Assembly (NCBI GenBank): GCA_000158155.1
Contig: DS999405.1
Location: 319,811-383,810, forward strand
DNA from: a gamma proteobacterium NOR5-3
GTDB taxonomy: Bacteria > Pseudomonadota > Gammaproteobacteria > Pseudomonadales > Halieaceae
DNA: 64,000 nt
Direction of reading: 5' to 3'
Below are positions 25,354-34,262 of the stretch, piece after piece (the first letter of the stretch is position 1; each line of letters starts with the position of its first letter). Made by a program: the position numbers and the translations under genes. The notes beneath the pieces were generated by a model. It searched no databases. It was not told where the DNA came from and saw only the letters and a program-made list of their open reading frames with translations.

Positions 25354-27402
25354 CTACTGCCAGATCGACACGCGCTTTTGAGGTGCGATGTACAGTCCGT
25401 CCCCTTCCTGCACGTCGTAGGCGCTGTAGAAAGCGGGAATATTAGACAGGACACCGTTGACGCGCACCACATCCGGCGCATGGGGATCGGTCTTGATCAG
25501 CTTTTCCAAAAATTGGTCTCGCCATTTCACGCGACTCGATTGCGCGGTTCCCAGAAAGAAACGTTGTTCTGCGGTGAATCCGTCAATCACCGGCGCCTCC
25601 TTGCCTTGTAGCGACATACGGTAGGCTTTGAGCGCTATCGCCGTACCCCCAAGATCACCGATATTTTCACCCAGAGTGAGTTCGCCATTAACGCGCAGCC
25701 CCGGTTTGACTTCATAGGCGTTGAATTGCTCCACCAGCCCCCGGGTGCGTTTTTCAAACTCAGTGCGGTCAGTATCGGTCCACCAGGAAACAAGATTGCC
25801 ATCGCCATCGAATTTACTGCCCTGGTCATCAAAGCCGTGGCCGATTTCGTGTCCGATGGTGGCGCCAATGGTGCCGTAGTTAAACGCGTCCTCAGCAGCA
25901 GGATTAAAGTTGGGTGGTTGCAGATAGGCTGCAGGAAATACGATTTCGTTCAGCCCCGGGTTGTAGTAGGCGTTGACTGTCTGGGGCGGCATGAACCATT
26001 CGTTTCTATCGATAGGCTTACCCAGCTTGTCGACGTTGTCATAGTGACTAAAAGCCCGGGCACGTTTGATATTGCCCACCAAATCGTCGGCAGCTACCGA
26101 AAGCCCGCTATAGTCCTTCCACTGGTCCGGATAACCGATTTTGGGCGTGAACTTCGACAGCTTCAACAGCGCTTTCTCTCGCGTCTGCGGTCCCATCCAG
26201 GGATTGTTGTTGATGGAGTCTTCGTAGGCCTTGATCAGGTAAGCGACCATTTCATTCATTTTGTTTTTGGCGTCAGCAGAAAAGTGCTTCTGAACATACA
26301 GCTGACCCAGAGTTTCGCCGATGAGGCCGTTCACCGAGTTCAAGGCACGCCGCCAGCGGTCTGTCTGCTCTTCGAGGCCATAAACTGTTTGCTGGTAGGC
26401 AAAACGTGCGTTGACGAAGTCCTGTGACAGGTAGGCCGAGTAAGCGGTGAGCAGGCGAGCCGCCAGGTAGGCCTTCCAGGATTCCAGCGCTGTTTCATCA
26501 AAGATAGCGTTCACAGCGTCAAGATAACTGGGTTGTCGAACCACGTAGTAGGGTTGCTCGGGCACACCGATGCCCTGAAGGTAGCGATCCAGAGAGAGCG
26601 TGTTCAGCATATCTGCCAATGCATCATGCTCCAGTGCGTTATAGGTCAGCTCCCTATCTCTATTCTTCACCCTGTTCCACTGATGTTCGGCCAGGGCAGT
26701 TTCCAGCATGAAGCTGCGCTCTGCCGCTTGAGCAGCCTCGTCTATCCCCGCCAGTGTGAGCAGTGTCTGCAGGTAGTTTTTGTAAGCAGCGATAATTTCT
26801 GTGCCGCGCTCGGACTCATCAAAGTAGTAGTCTCTATCGGGCAGTCCAAGGCCTGACTGCGTAAAGTGCACCACATAGACCCTTGAGTCTTTTGCGTCCT
26901 GACTGACATAGAAGTTGAAGGGACCGTCCAGTCCGACGGCGTTCATGTCAGCGAGGTATGCTGCGACCTCGGCATGACTGTTCAGTGCTGCAATTGCATT
27001 CAAATCTTTTAAAAGCGGTGTTACACCCAACTTCTCTGCAAGCTCTTCATCCATCCAGGCCCTGTAGAACCGGGTCAGAGTTTCTACGTGGGGGAGGGTA
27101 CTGTCATTCGCAAGCACCTCCTCAACAATGTTCCGGGACTGCTCCAGCGCATCCTTACGCAAGGTCATGTAGCTTCCCCAGCCAATTTCTTCGGAGGGAA
27201 TCTCGGTTTCGGCTAACCAGGTTCCGTTGGCATACTCGAAGAAATCGTCCTGCGGTCTTACCGACAAGTCCATCCCGGCGGTATCAACACCAGAGCTTAG
27301 GGGGGGGATGTCGGAGGCGGAGCCACTGTCGCTAACAGTAGCGGTGGGGTCACAGGCTGACACCAGTACAGCGGCTAACAGTAAGAAGGGTTTTCTTTTC
27401 AT
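25354..27402 (-). CDS. pepO: M13-family zinc metallopeptidase lipoprotein (PepO/neprilysin-like)
   Basis: A 682-residue exported endopeptidase of family M13 that cleaves small peptides. The zinc site HEIGH is near residue 518, with the third ligand in ENIGDLGG, and the substrate-binding NAYYNPGLNEIVFPAAYLQPP precedes it. The N-terminus is MKRKPFLLL..VLVSAC, a lipoprotein signal with Cys17 as the acylation site, so it is membrane-anchored in the periplasm. The frame begins at a TTG (27423), but the ATG at 27402 gives a clean lipoprotein signal. The N-terminal M13_N domain spans about residues 40-430. It is the last gene before a convergent boundary. Confidence 0.95.
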   Translation of the reverse strand: MKRKPFLLLAAVLVSACDPTATVSDSGSASDIPPLSSGVDTAGMDLSVRPQDDFFEYANGTWLAETEIPSEEIGWGSYMTLRKDALEQSRNIVEEVLANDSTLPHVETLTRFYRAWMDEELAEKLGVTPLLKDLNAIAALNSHAEVAAYLADMNAVGLDGPFNFYVSQDAKDSRVYVVHFTQSGLGLPDRDYYFDESERGTEIIAAYKNYLQTLLTLAGIDEAAQAAERSFMLETALAEHQWNRVKNRDRELTYNALEHDALADMLNTLSLDRYLQGIGVPEQPYYVVRQPSYLDAVNAIFDETALESWKAYLAARLLTAYSAYLSQDFVNARFAYQQTVYGLEEQTDRWRRALNSVNGLIGETLGQLYVQKHFSADAKNKMNEMVAYLIKAYEDSINNNPWMGPQTREKALLKLSKFTPKIGYPDQWKDYSGLSVAADDLVGNIKRARAFSHYDNVDKLGKPIDRNEWFMPPQTVNAYYNPGLNEIVFPAAYLQPPNFNPAAEDAFNYGTIGATIGHEIGHGFDDQGSKFDGDGNLVSWWTDTDRTEFEKRTRGLVEQFNAYEVKPGLRVNGELTLGENIGDLGGTAIALKAYRMSLQGKEAPVIDGFTAEQRFFLGTAQSSRVKWRDQFLEKLIKTDPHAPDVVRVNGVLSNIPAFYSAYDVQEGDGLYIAPQKRVSIWQ

Positions 27403-27447
27403 GGATGAGACGGTCCTGCTCAAAGAGTGATGTTCGGCATCACGGCG

Positions 27448-28086
27448 TTAGTGATCCTTCAGTCCCCAATCCTTGTCGTCCCACAGTTCACTGACACGTT
27501 GGTCTCGACCGCAGCCAAAACGATAATACTTGTACCGCAGAGGGTTCTTGTCGGCGTAATCCTGGTGGTATTCCTCCACCGGCCAGAAGCGACCGGCGGG
27601 GAGGATTACTGTAGCGACGGGGTCGTTGGGAAACAGAGCATCCACTTCTGCCAGGGACTGTTCCGCTGCTGCGCGCTGAGCGTCGTTGGCGACAAAAATA
27701 GCTGTCTTGTAACTGAAGCCTCGATCACAAAACTGCCCGCCGGCATCCAGTGGGTCAACGGTGCGCCAGAAGTGGGTCAGCAGTTCTTCGTAGCTGATTT
27801 TATCACTGTCATAAGTCACCTTCGCCGCCTCGTAGTGGCCCTCATGGTTGCCGCGATAAGTGGGGTTTTGCAAGGTGCCTCCGGTAAACCCGGAAACAAC
27901 GTCGATCACACCGTCGAGTTTTTGAAAGTCTGCTTCAACACACCAGAAACAACCGCCGGCAAAACTGGCGCTGCGCTCTTCCGACACAGCGCCTGCCGAC
28001 ATTAGTGCGATGGAGGCAAGTAATGGCAGTCTTCTTAGGAATTCTTGGCTCTGTTGGATAAGTTTTCTGGCAGCGTTGTGATACAT
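27448..28086 (-). CDS. msrA: Peptide methionine (S)-S-oxide reductase, exported form
   Basis: A 212-residue methionine sulfoxide reductase A, which repairs oxidised methionine in proteins. The active site GGCFWCVEADF is present, followed by GYTGG-like GFTGGTLQNPTY, GHYEAAKV, the FWPVEEYHQDY block and a C-terminal GCGRD with the resolving cysteine. Unlike the classical cytosolic enzyme, an N-terminal segment of about 40 residues with a hydrophobic run (LPLLASIALMSAG) precedes the domain, so it is probably exported. No msrB or cytochrome partner is adjacent. The frame continues upstream to 28140; the ATG at 28086 avoids overlapping the hairpin at 28125. Confidence 0.93.
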   Translation of the reverse strand: MYHNAARKLIQQSQEFLRRLPLLASIALMSAGAVSEERSASFAGGCFWCVEADFQKLDGVIDVVSGFTGGTLQNPTYRGNHEGHYEAAKVTYDSDKISYEELLTHFWRTVDPLDAGGQFCDRGFSYKTAIFVANDAQRAAAEQSLAEVDALFPNDPVATVILPAGRFWPVEEYHQDYADKNPLRYKYYRFGCGRDQRVSELWDDKDWGLKDH

Positions 28087-28124
28087 GAGAGTCTCTTTAC
28101 CTACGAATGGTCTTGCCTTTTCGG

Positions 28125-28158
28125 CAACGGCGCCGGGCATAGGTTCCCGGCGCCGTTG
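28125..28158 (-). terminator. Perfect 13-bp inverted repeat between the flavin oxidoreductase and msrA
   Basis: CAACGGCGCCGGG pairs perfectly with CCCGGCGCCGTTG around an 8-base loop. It begins seven bases after the stop of the flavin oxidoreductase gene (minus strand) and 39 bases before msrA. On that strand no T-run follows (CCGAAAAGG); on the other strand TTTTGTT follows. It is probably the terminator, or an intercistronic attenuator, of the oxidoreductase transcript. Confidence 0.65.
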
Positions 28159-28164
28159 TTTTGT

Positions 28165-29133
28165 TCAGGCTGCGTCCAACAAGCGTGCCCGTGCAGCCGA
28201 GTACTCGACCCTCAGACGCTCTACCAGAGCCGCAGTAGAGCCAATGCTCTTGACTGCGCCGATACCCTGGCCACAGCCCCAAATGTTTTTCCAGGCTTTG
28301 GCATCGGTGTTGCCGCCGGAGCCGAAATCCATTTTTGAGGGGTCGCTATCCGGCAGGTTAGCCGGATCAAGGCCCGCGGCTTCTACCGACGGTGCGAGGT
28401 AGTTGCCGTGCACACCGGTAAACAGATTGCTGTAGACAATGTCCGAGGAGTTGTAGTCAACGATAGCCTGCTTGTACGCTTCTTCGGCATTCGCTTCTTC
28501 GGTGGCGATAAACGCAGATCCGATGTATCCCAGATCCGCGCCCATGGCCTGGGCGCCAAGAATGGCGTCGCCGCTGGCTATGGAGCCAGAGAGTAAGAGC
28601 GGTCCGTCAAACCATTCGCGAATTTCCTGCACCAGGGCAAAGGGAGACGTGGTGCCTGCGTGCCCACCGGCACCCGCGGCCACGGCAATCAGGCCGTCAG
28701 CGCCTTTCTCAACTGCCTTTTTTGCGAAGCGATTGTTGATGATGTCGTGCAGAACGATGCCACCGTAGGAGTGTATTGCTTCGTTAACAAACTCCTTGGC
28801 GCCAAGCGAGGTAATGACAATGGGCGCTTTGTATTTCACGCACATTTCCAGATCTTCCTGAAGCCGGTTGTTGGAGCCGTGCACGATGAGGTTCACGGCA
28901 TAGGGCGCAGACGGTGCATCCGGATTGGCTTCGTCATAGGCGGCCAGTTCCGAGGTGATGCGTTGCAGCCAGCGATCCAGTTCCTCAATTGGGCGGGCGT
29001 TAAGAGATGGGAAAGAACCCACGATGCCGGCCTTGCACTGCTCTATGACCAGATCAGGGTTGGAGATAATGAAGAGCGGTGCGGCAACAGCGGGTAGACG
29101 CAGACGCGACTTGAGTGTTTCTGGCAAAGCCAT
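28165..29133 (-). CDS. FMN-dependent oxidoreductase, nitronate monooxygenase family
   Basis: A 322-residue TIM-barrel flavoprotein of the nitronate monooxygenase/2-nitropropane dioxygenase superfamily. It shows AAPLFIISNPDLV, ADGLIAVAAGAGGHAGTTS (the conserved phosphate- and flavin-binding glycines and His), LSGSIASGDAILGAQAMGADLGYIGSAF and a late GQGIGAVKS. Many members oxidise nitronates or act as enoyl reductases; the substrate is open. The ATG at 29133 has AAGGAG at six bases, so the longer frame to 29199 is rejected. It is divergent from a PadR regulator, which probably controls it through the operator at 29203. Confidence 0.88.
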   Translation of the reverse strand: MALPETLKSRLRLPAVAAPLFIISNPDLVIEQCKAGIVGSFPSLNARPIEELDRWLQRITSELAAYDEANPDAPSAPYAVNLIVHGSNNRLQEDLEMCVKYKAPIVITSLGAKEFVNEAIHSYGGIVLHDIINNRFAKKAVEKGADGLIAVAAGAGGHAGTTSPFALVQEIREWFDGPLLLSGSIASGDAILGAQAMGADLGYIGSAFIATEEANAEEAYKQAIVDYNSSDIVYSNLFTGVHGNYLAPSVEAAGLDPANLPDSDPSKMDFGSGGNTDAKAWKNIWGCGQGIGAVKSIGSTAALVERLRVEYSAARARLLDAA

Positions 29134-29202
29134 AAGGGGCTCCTTAACAGGGGTTGGTAGGGGTTTTAAAACCGGATGGCAGACTAGTGGATACAGCAAA
29201 GA

Positions 29203-29220
29203 TATGCAACATTTTGCATA
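29203..29220. promoter_or_regulatory. PadR-type operator, perfect 18-bp palindrome
   Basis: TATGCAA-CATT-TTGCATA is a perfect 7-bp inverted repeat with a 4-base spacer, in the 140-base gap between the divergent flavin oxidoreductase and padR-like genes. Its right half (TTGCAT) doubles as a plausible -35, with CACAAT 17 bases downstream as -10 for the padR-like gene. Bound regulator would therefore block its own promoter. PadR proteins generally bind palindromes of this size. Confidence 0.75.
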
Positions 29221-29273
29221 CGGCGAGCTTTAGGTGCACAATCACTGCCTTACCGTAAACCCTGGGAATACGC

Positions 29274-29861
29274 ATGGCGCTGCGCTACGCGATTATGACG
29301 GCACTTATCGAGGACGAGCTTTCAGGCTACGATCTGGCGGGTTCCTTTGATAAGTCCCTGGGGTTTTTCTGGCATGCATCACACCAACAGATCTACCGTG
29401 AACTGGGGAAGCTCAGTGACCTGGCGTGGGTAACCCGTCGCAAGGAGCAGCAACAAGGGCGGCCGGACCGCATTCTCTACGCGCTTACCGACGCGGGTCG
29501 TGAAGCGCTGGATGAATGGGTGCTCACCAAGGACCGAATGCGCTTGCAGGAGACAAAAGACGAGCTGTACATCAAGCTCTACAACCTCTCCGAATCTAAT
29601 ATCGGTTATCTGCGCACCCGGTTTCTTGAGCGCCGGGAGGCGATGATGAAGCGCCTGTACCTCTATGAACGGATTCGGCGACGACACTACGCCGATCCCG
29701 ATGCACTCCCCCTGCGGCGAAAGGGTGTGTATCTCGCCCTGCTTGGAGGTATCAGCAGCGGCAAGCAGTATCTCGCCTGGTGTGATGAAGCGCTGTCGCT
29801 GCTCTCCAGTGCCGTAGAGGATGAGGGCCGCGCTTCGACCGCGCGGTCGGATACGGCATAA
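29274..29861 (+). CDS. PadR-family transcriptional regulator
   Basis: A 195-residue regulator. The N-terminal winged helix (MALRYAIMTALIEDELSGYDLAGSFD, then QIYRELGKLSDLAWVTRRKE and RILYALTDAGREALDEW) is typical of PadR, and the C-terminal half is the dimerising Vir_act_alpha_C-type helical domain with many Arg and Leu. Such proteins repress neighbouring genes until they bind an aromatic or other small ligand. The palindrome in its upstream region supports autorepression and control of the divergent flavin oxidoreductase. The start at 29274 was kept because it is the usual PadR N-terminus. Confidence 0.92.
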   Translation: MALRYAIMTALIEDELSGYDLAGSFDKSLGFFWHASHQQIYRELGKLSDLAWVTRRKEQQQGRPDRILYALTDAGREALDEWVLTKDRMRLQETKDELYIKLYNLSESNIGYLRTRFLERREAMMKRLYLYERIRRRHYADPDALPLRRKGVYLALLGGISSGKQYLAWCDEALSLLSSAVEDEGRASTARSDTA

Positions 29862-29907
29862 TGCGATCTCGGTCTCCGGCGGAGACTCCTTCCACACAGA
29901 GCCGGAC

Positions 29908-31599
29908 ATGTATTACCAGTATTTCGGTTTAAGCGAAGCGCCTTTTTCTATCGCGGTCAATCCGCGTTACCTGTACATGAGCCCGCGGCATCGTGATGCA
30001 CTGGCACACCTGCTCTACGGCGTTGGAGCCGGCGGTGGATTTATCCTTCTCACGGGGGAGGTGGGTACGGGTAAAACCACCATCAATCGCTGCCTCATCG
30101 AACAGTTACCCGAGAATGCCGATATCGCCATCGTGTTGAATCCGGCACTGGATTCACGGGATATGTTGGCCACGGTCTGCGAAGAACTGCATATCGGTTT
30201 TAGCGAAAGCCACCCGGGATTGAAGGAACTGTCAGACAGGCTTCACCACTTTTTACTCGACAACCATGCCAAGGGTCGCAAGACGGTATTGATGATCGAT
30301 GAGGCTCAACATTTAAGCTTTGATGTGCTTGAGCAGATTCGATTACTTACAAACCTTGAGACCAGCGATGAGAAGCTCCTGCATATTATTCTCATCGGCC
30401 AACCGGAGCTTGCTGCGAAGTTGGCGCGGCCGGAACTGCGTCAGCTCAACCAACGGATCACTGCGCGCTTCGATCTCCAGCCACTCACGCTTGCCGAGAC
30501 ATCCAGCTACATTCGTCATCGTCTGCACGTCGCAGGAATGCCTGCCGGACGGGAGTTGTTTGCTCCGGGGCTGGTGAAGGCGATACATCGCCAGAGCCGC
30601 GGCGTTCCCCGGCTGATTAATCTTCTATGCGATCGTATGCTTCTGGGTGCTTACGGTCGTGGCAGTGATCAACTGGATCGAGGCCTCCTCAAGCAGGCAG
30701 CTCGCGAAGTATTCGGTAGCACCGAAGCGGGGCAGGGGTCTGCAAACGCGCGCTTGCGGCCCATGATCGTGATCGGCCTTTTACTGCTGCTGGGGGGCGG
30801 GGGCGTTTGGCTGGCTTTGACTAAAAGCGCATCTGTGGTGGATCCCGCGTCGATGAGCGCGCCGACGCTAGCCGCATCATCTTCCGTGCCGGGCGCCGAA
30901 GAAGACGGCCCGGTGAATACGCCTGTTGCACAGCCTGCGCCTTCGGTGGTACCGGACTCCCATAGGGCACCGTCCTGGCGTCTGAGTCTCCGGGAAGGAG
31001 CCTTGCGCCTGGGTATGCTCTACGGGGCCTCGCAGCCCTTACTCGAAAACCCTTGTGCCTCGCCGCTGGGTGCCGATTTGCGTTGTGAGCAACGCCAGCT
31101 AAAGAGCTGGAATGAGCTTCTTGGCGCAGGGCGGCCTGCTTTATTGGGTTTGCTCGACGAGCGGCGCTTCGAAAGCCGGGCTTTGCTGCTTGCCATTGAG
31201 GGAGACGTGGCGGTGTTGGATGCATCCGGGACTGTGGAGCGTGTCCCCTTAGAAACGCTGGCCACGCAGTGGAGCGGGACAGTGTGGCAGCTGTGGCGCC
31301 CGTCGCCCGGCGTGCTGCGAACGCTTCAGCTGGGTGATAGCGGTGAGGATGTCAGGCGGGTTGCTGAGCTCTTTGCCCGGCTTGATCGTCAACCAAAGCC
31401 GTTAACCGAATCCCTGTTCGATGCGCGCCTGGAGCAGCGCGTAAAACTGTTTCAGCAGCAGCAAGGTTTGCGTGCCGATGGCGTGCTGGGTGAGAACACC
31501 CTTCGAGCGTTGTCTTTATCCGTGGGTGACGATGTAGGTTTTGCCGATGCCCGGGCCTGGGCAGAAGCACAGGCAGATCGAGTCCCGGTGAGACAATGA
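29908..31599 (+). CDS. gspA: GspA/ExeA-like ATPase with C-terminal peptidoglycan-binding domain
   Basis: A 563-residue inner-membrane protein. The N-terminal AAA ATPase (MYYQYFGLSEAPFSIAVNP at the start, Walker A GEVGTGKT near residue 50, Walker B VLMIDEAQHL) is followed by a membrane segment near residues 285-305, a Pro-rich linker and a periplasmic part ending in a peptidoglycan-binding domain (about 475-545). GspA works with GspB to pass the type II secretin multimer through the peptidoglycan. GspB follows here, but no other gsp gene is in the window. The upstream frame to 29821 overlaps padR and was rejected. Confidence 0.92.
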   Translation: MYYQYFGLSEAPFSIAVNPRYLYMSPRHRDALAHLLYGVGAGGGFILLTGEVGTGKTTINRCLIEQLPENADIAIVLNPALDSRDMLATVCEELHIGFSESHPGLKELSDRLHHFLLDNHAKGRKTVLMIDEAQHLSFDVLEQIRLLTNLETSDEKLLHIILIGQPELAAKLARPELRQLNQRITARFDLQPLTLAETSSYIRHRLHVAGMPAGRELFAPGLVKAIHRQSRGVPRLINLLCDRMLLGAYGRGSDQLDRGLLKQAAREVFGSTEAGQGSANARLRPMIVIGLLLLLGGGGVWLALTKSASVVDPASMSAPTLAASSSVPGAEEDGPVNTPVAQPAPSVVPDSHRAPSWRLSLREGALRLGMLYGASQPLLENPCASPLGADLRCEQRQLKSWNELLGAGRPALLGLLDERRFESRALLLAIEGDVAVLDASGTVERVPLETLATQWSGTVWQLWRPSPGVLRTLQLGDSGEDVRRVAELFARLDRQPKPLTESLFDARLEQRVKLFQQQQGLRADGVLGENTLRALSLSVGDDVGFADARAWAEAQADRVPVRQ

Positions 31600-31645
31600 G
31601 CCAGCAGATTCCCATGAACGTTGTTCCTTGTGCAAAGGCCTGCGC

Positions 31646-32512
31646 ATGTCATTGATACTCGATGCATTGAGCCGCGCGGAGCGCGAAAAGCGCGAGCAGG
31701 CAAATCCTGCCCCCAGTATCCTCGCGCAGGAGCCAGCTTTGCCGGAGCGGGAAAGCGGTCGACGCGCGATGGCTATGGCGATACTTCTGGCTGCGGTTGT
31801 TATGGCTCTTTTGGCCGCTTTACTGTTCTACGTTGTGCGAGAAGAACGGTCACGGCCCCTGCCGTCTGACACGGTAGATTTCCCGTCCAAACGGCCGGGC
31901 GAGCAGCCTCAACAGCAGGTTCTTGCGCATAATAGGCCTGTCGCTTCTGACGGCCAGACAGTACCCGGACAAGAGGGAGCGCGGCCGGAATCGAGTCCTG
32001 AGGCTTCTAGCGATTCCATAACGCCGCCTCAGGCAGAAGCAAGTGTTGGCACGCAGCCAAGCGCCGAGGCCGTGGCAGCGCTCTATGCAATGCCCGAAGA
32101 AGCCTTGGCAGCGGACACGTTGCAGGGGATTGAAGCTGCACCGGTAGAAACGGTGGCTGCAACAGACAAGCTTTTAGCTACGGAGTCGGTAGCGGAGGAA
32201 CTGGTTGATATTGAGCAGGTGCTGCGTGAAATGCGTGCCAAGGCCAAGGGCGATACCCTTCAGCCGCATCCTGCGCCCCTGTTAAAAGACTTGAGTAAAC
32301 AGTTTCGGGATCGGGTTCCCACGCTGATGTACTCCCGTCACGACTTCAATTCGGCGGGTCGTTCGAGTGTCGTGATTAACGGTGAGACACTCAGGCCAAC
32401 ACAGCGTAGCCGAGGCGTGGAGGTCCGGGAGATTCTTGCCGATTCGGTGATCCTCCGTTTTGAGGGCACCGATTTTCGAATGAAATCGCTCAACAGCTGG
32501 GTGAATCTTTGA
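31646..32512 (+). CDS. gspB: GspB/ExeB-like type II secretion assembly protein
   Basis: A 288-residue inner-membrane protein that starts with the family hallmark MSLILDALSRAEREKRE. A membrane segment follows at about residues 40-65. A long Pro-, Glu- and Ala-rich periplasmic linker leads to the conserved C-terminal GspB domain (RVPTLMYSRHDFNSAGRSSVVINGET to VNL). It pairs with the upstream GspA-like ATPase, 46 bases away, to help insert the type II secretin into the outer membrane. The earlier in-frame start at 31628 was not used because the hallmark begins at the second Met. Confidence 0.93.
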   Translation: MSLILDALSRAEREKREQANPAPSILAQEPALPERESGRRAMAMAILLAAVVMALLAALLFYVVREERSRPLPSDTVDFPSKRPGEQPQQQVLAHNRPVASDGQTVPGQEGARPESSPEASSDSITPPQAEASVGTQPSAEAVAALYAMPEEALAADTLQGIEAAPVETVAATDKLLATESVAEELVDIEQVLREMRAKAKGDTLQPHPAPLLKDLSKQFRDRVPTLMYSRHDFNSAGRSSVVINGETLRPTQRSRGVEVREILADSVILRFEGTDFRMKSLNSWVNL

Positions 32513-32553
32513 TGGTAGGAGATGGGTCGAGTCCGGCCGCAAGCCGCTCGCTG

Positions 32554-34098
32554 TTAATTGACCTCGAGGCGCAGATCCATGCGTTTGAACGCGTCTGTTT
32601 GCTGGGCTAGTTCCTGTGCCGTAAGCGGGTGCTGTTCCAGCCAGTCGCTGGGAAAATCCAGCCGCAAACTCTTCGCAGTGGCTTTGATGGTGAAGTCCGG
32701 TAGCTGTTCAAGCGGTTCTACGTATTTGAACAGCGTCGCCAGGCGCAGTAGCGCTACCAGGCGCTGGAGGCGCAGCAGCGCGAGGTCGTCGTTGTCGCCA
32801 AAGAGTCCCTGACGAAGCTTGCCGTGTTGCCCCTCTACCAGTATCGCCATGTCCTCTTGTTCGTGCTGAGGAAAGCCGGGAAGGTCTGAGTTACGCAGCA
32901 GGTAAGCGCCGTGCCGATGATAGTGTTTGTGTGCAATGGCTTTGCCGATTTCCTGAGACAGTGCTGCCCAGGTCAGGAGCTCACGATCGCTGCGCTCCAA
33001 ACCCCAGGGCTTGTAGGTGGCGTCGAAGAGCATGCGTGCCCGCTGCGCGACCAGCTGAGAGGATTCCTCGTCCACGTGGTAGCGCTGCATCAATGCCAGA
33101 ATACTGCGCTCGCGCACGTCTTCGTGGCTGAGACGTCCTACCAAGTCGTAGACTACCCCCTCGCGGAGTGCACCTCGAGAGCTACGCATCTCGTCGATCT
33201 CCAGCACATCAAAGATGGCTTCGGTGATAGCGACGCCGGCGGCGATCACGGATCGTCGCACATCACTCAGGCCCTCCAGTTGGATGTCGTCAAAGTGTGT
33301 GAAATCAAGCAACGCCTTGCGCATGCGCTGAATCCCCTTGCGGGTGATCATTCCCTCGGCCCATTGCTGCGCAGTAAGAATGCCCTCGATAGCCTGAAGC
33401 GTTCCCGATGAGCCTACGGCTTCTACCCAATGCTTGCTGCGAAACTGCTTGCGGATATGCGAGACCTCGACGCAGGCACGGTCATAAGCTGCTTTGTAAT
33501 TAGACTTGCTGAGCTGTCCGTTTCTGAAACACTCTTGACTGTAGGTTACGCAGCCCATCCGCAAACTCTCGAGTCTGCGAGGCTCGAATCGCTCGCCGAT
33601 AGCGAACTCTGTACTGCCACCACCAATATCGACCACGAGTCTGGATTGGGTGTCGTCAGCCAGTGTGTGCGCCACACCCAGGTAAACCAGCCGGGCTTCT
33701 TCGCGACCGTATATAACCTCTACCGGGGCACCGAGAATGCGCCGGGCCGGCTCGGTGAACAGGCGTCGATTGTGGGCACTGCGCAGAGCGCTGGTTCCCA
33801 CGACACGAATACGTTGATGCTCTACACTTTGCAGCAGTTGCGCGAAGCGTGTCAGGCACTCCAGACCGCGATCGATGGCCTCCCGGGATAGCAGATCTCC
33901 CTCGAGCCCGGCGGCCAGCTGTACTTTTTCTGACAGAGCCTCGGAGGGTCGGATTTCGCCCTGTTCAATGCGGGCAATCAGCAGGTGGAAGGAGTTGCTG
34001 CCCAGGTCTACCGCGGCTAAGAGGCTACCATCGCGCAGGGCCTCGGGATTTTCTTGAACGTCGGTGTGTGCTTTGGGATTTGACTGTGATTCTTCCAA
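32554..34098 (-). CDS. ppx: Exopolyphosphatase / guanosine pentaphosphatase (Ppx/GppA)
   Basis: A 514-residue hydrolase of the Ppx/GppA family that degrades polyphosphate or pppGpp. Landmarks include AAVDLGSNSFHLLIARIE, the phosphate-binding VVDIGGGSTEFAIG, an RLGLxS-like LRMGCVT, and the long C-terminal HD-type domain with LLTWAALSQEIG and HKHYHRHGAYLLRNSDLPGF. The family members Ppx and GppA are hard to separate by eye; the length of just over 500 residues fits both. The start is a TTG without a clear Shine-Dalgarno. It is convergent with gspB. Confidence 0.93.
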   Translation of the reverse strand: MEESQSNPKAHTDVQENPEALRDGSLLAAVDLGSNSFHLLIARIEQGEIRPSEALSEKVQLAAGLEGDLLSREAIDRGLECLTRFAQLLQSVEHQRIRVVGTSALRSAHNRRLFTEPARRILGAPVEVIYGREEARLVYLGVAHTLADDTQSRLVVDIGGGSTEFAIGERFEPRRLESLRMGCVTYSQECFRNGQLSKSNYKAAYDRACVEVSHIRKQFRSKHWVEAVGSSGTLQAIEGILTAQQWAEGMITRKGIQRMRKALLDFTHFDDIQLEGLSDVRRSVIAAGVAITEAIFDVLEIDEMRSSRGALREGVVYDLVGRLSHEDVRERSILALMQRYHVDEESSQLVAQRARMLFDATYKPWGLERSDRELLTWAALSQEIGKAIAHKHYHRHGAYLLRNSDLPGFPQHEQEDMAILVEGQHGKLRQGLFGDNDDLALLRLQRLVALLRLATLFKYVEPLEQLPDFTIKATAKSLRLDFPSDWLEQHPLTAQELAQQTDAFKRMDLRLEVN

Positions 34099-34145
34099 GG
34101 GTTTTTCACTGCTATGGACGGACAGTCGCCAGTTTATCTAAGAGA

Positions 34146-34191
34146 GCCGTTAGCCGCACTGAAAAAAAGCCGTCAGCCGAACTGAAAAAAA
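34146..34191. repeat. Two tandem 23-bp A-tract repeats upstream of ppx
   Basis: Two directly adjacent copies of GCCGTnAGCCGnACTGAAAAAAA, differing at two positions. Each ends in seven A residues. They lie between the DUF6435 gene and ppx, so on the minus strand each reads as GC-rich sequence flanked by T-runs. They might be remains of a terminator or bent-DNA promoter elements; no hairpin forms within one unit. Confidence 0.7.
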
Positions 34192-34262
34192 CGTTCACCG
34201 GACGCTCAAAGGACTGCTGCCCGCCTGGCCTGATCAGCGCGATGTTCAGGCGCTGTTTCGTC

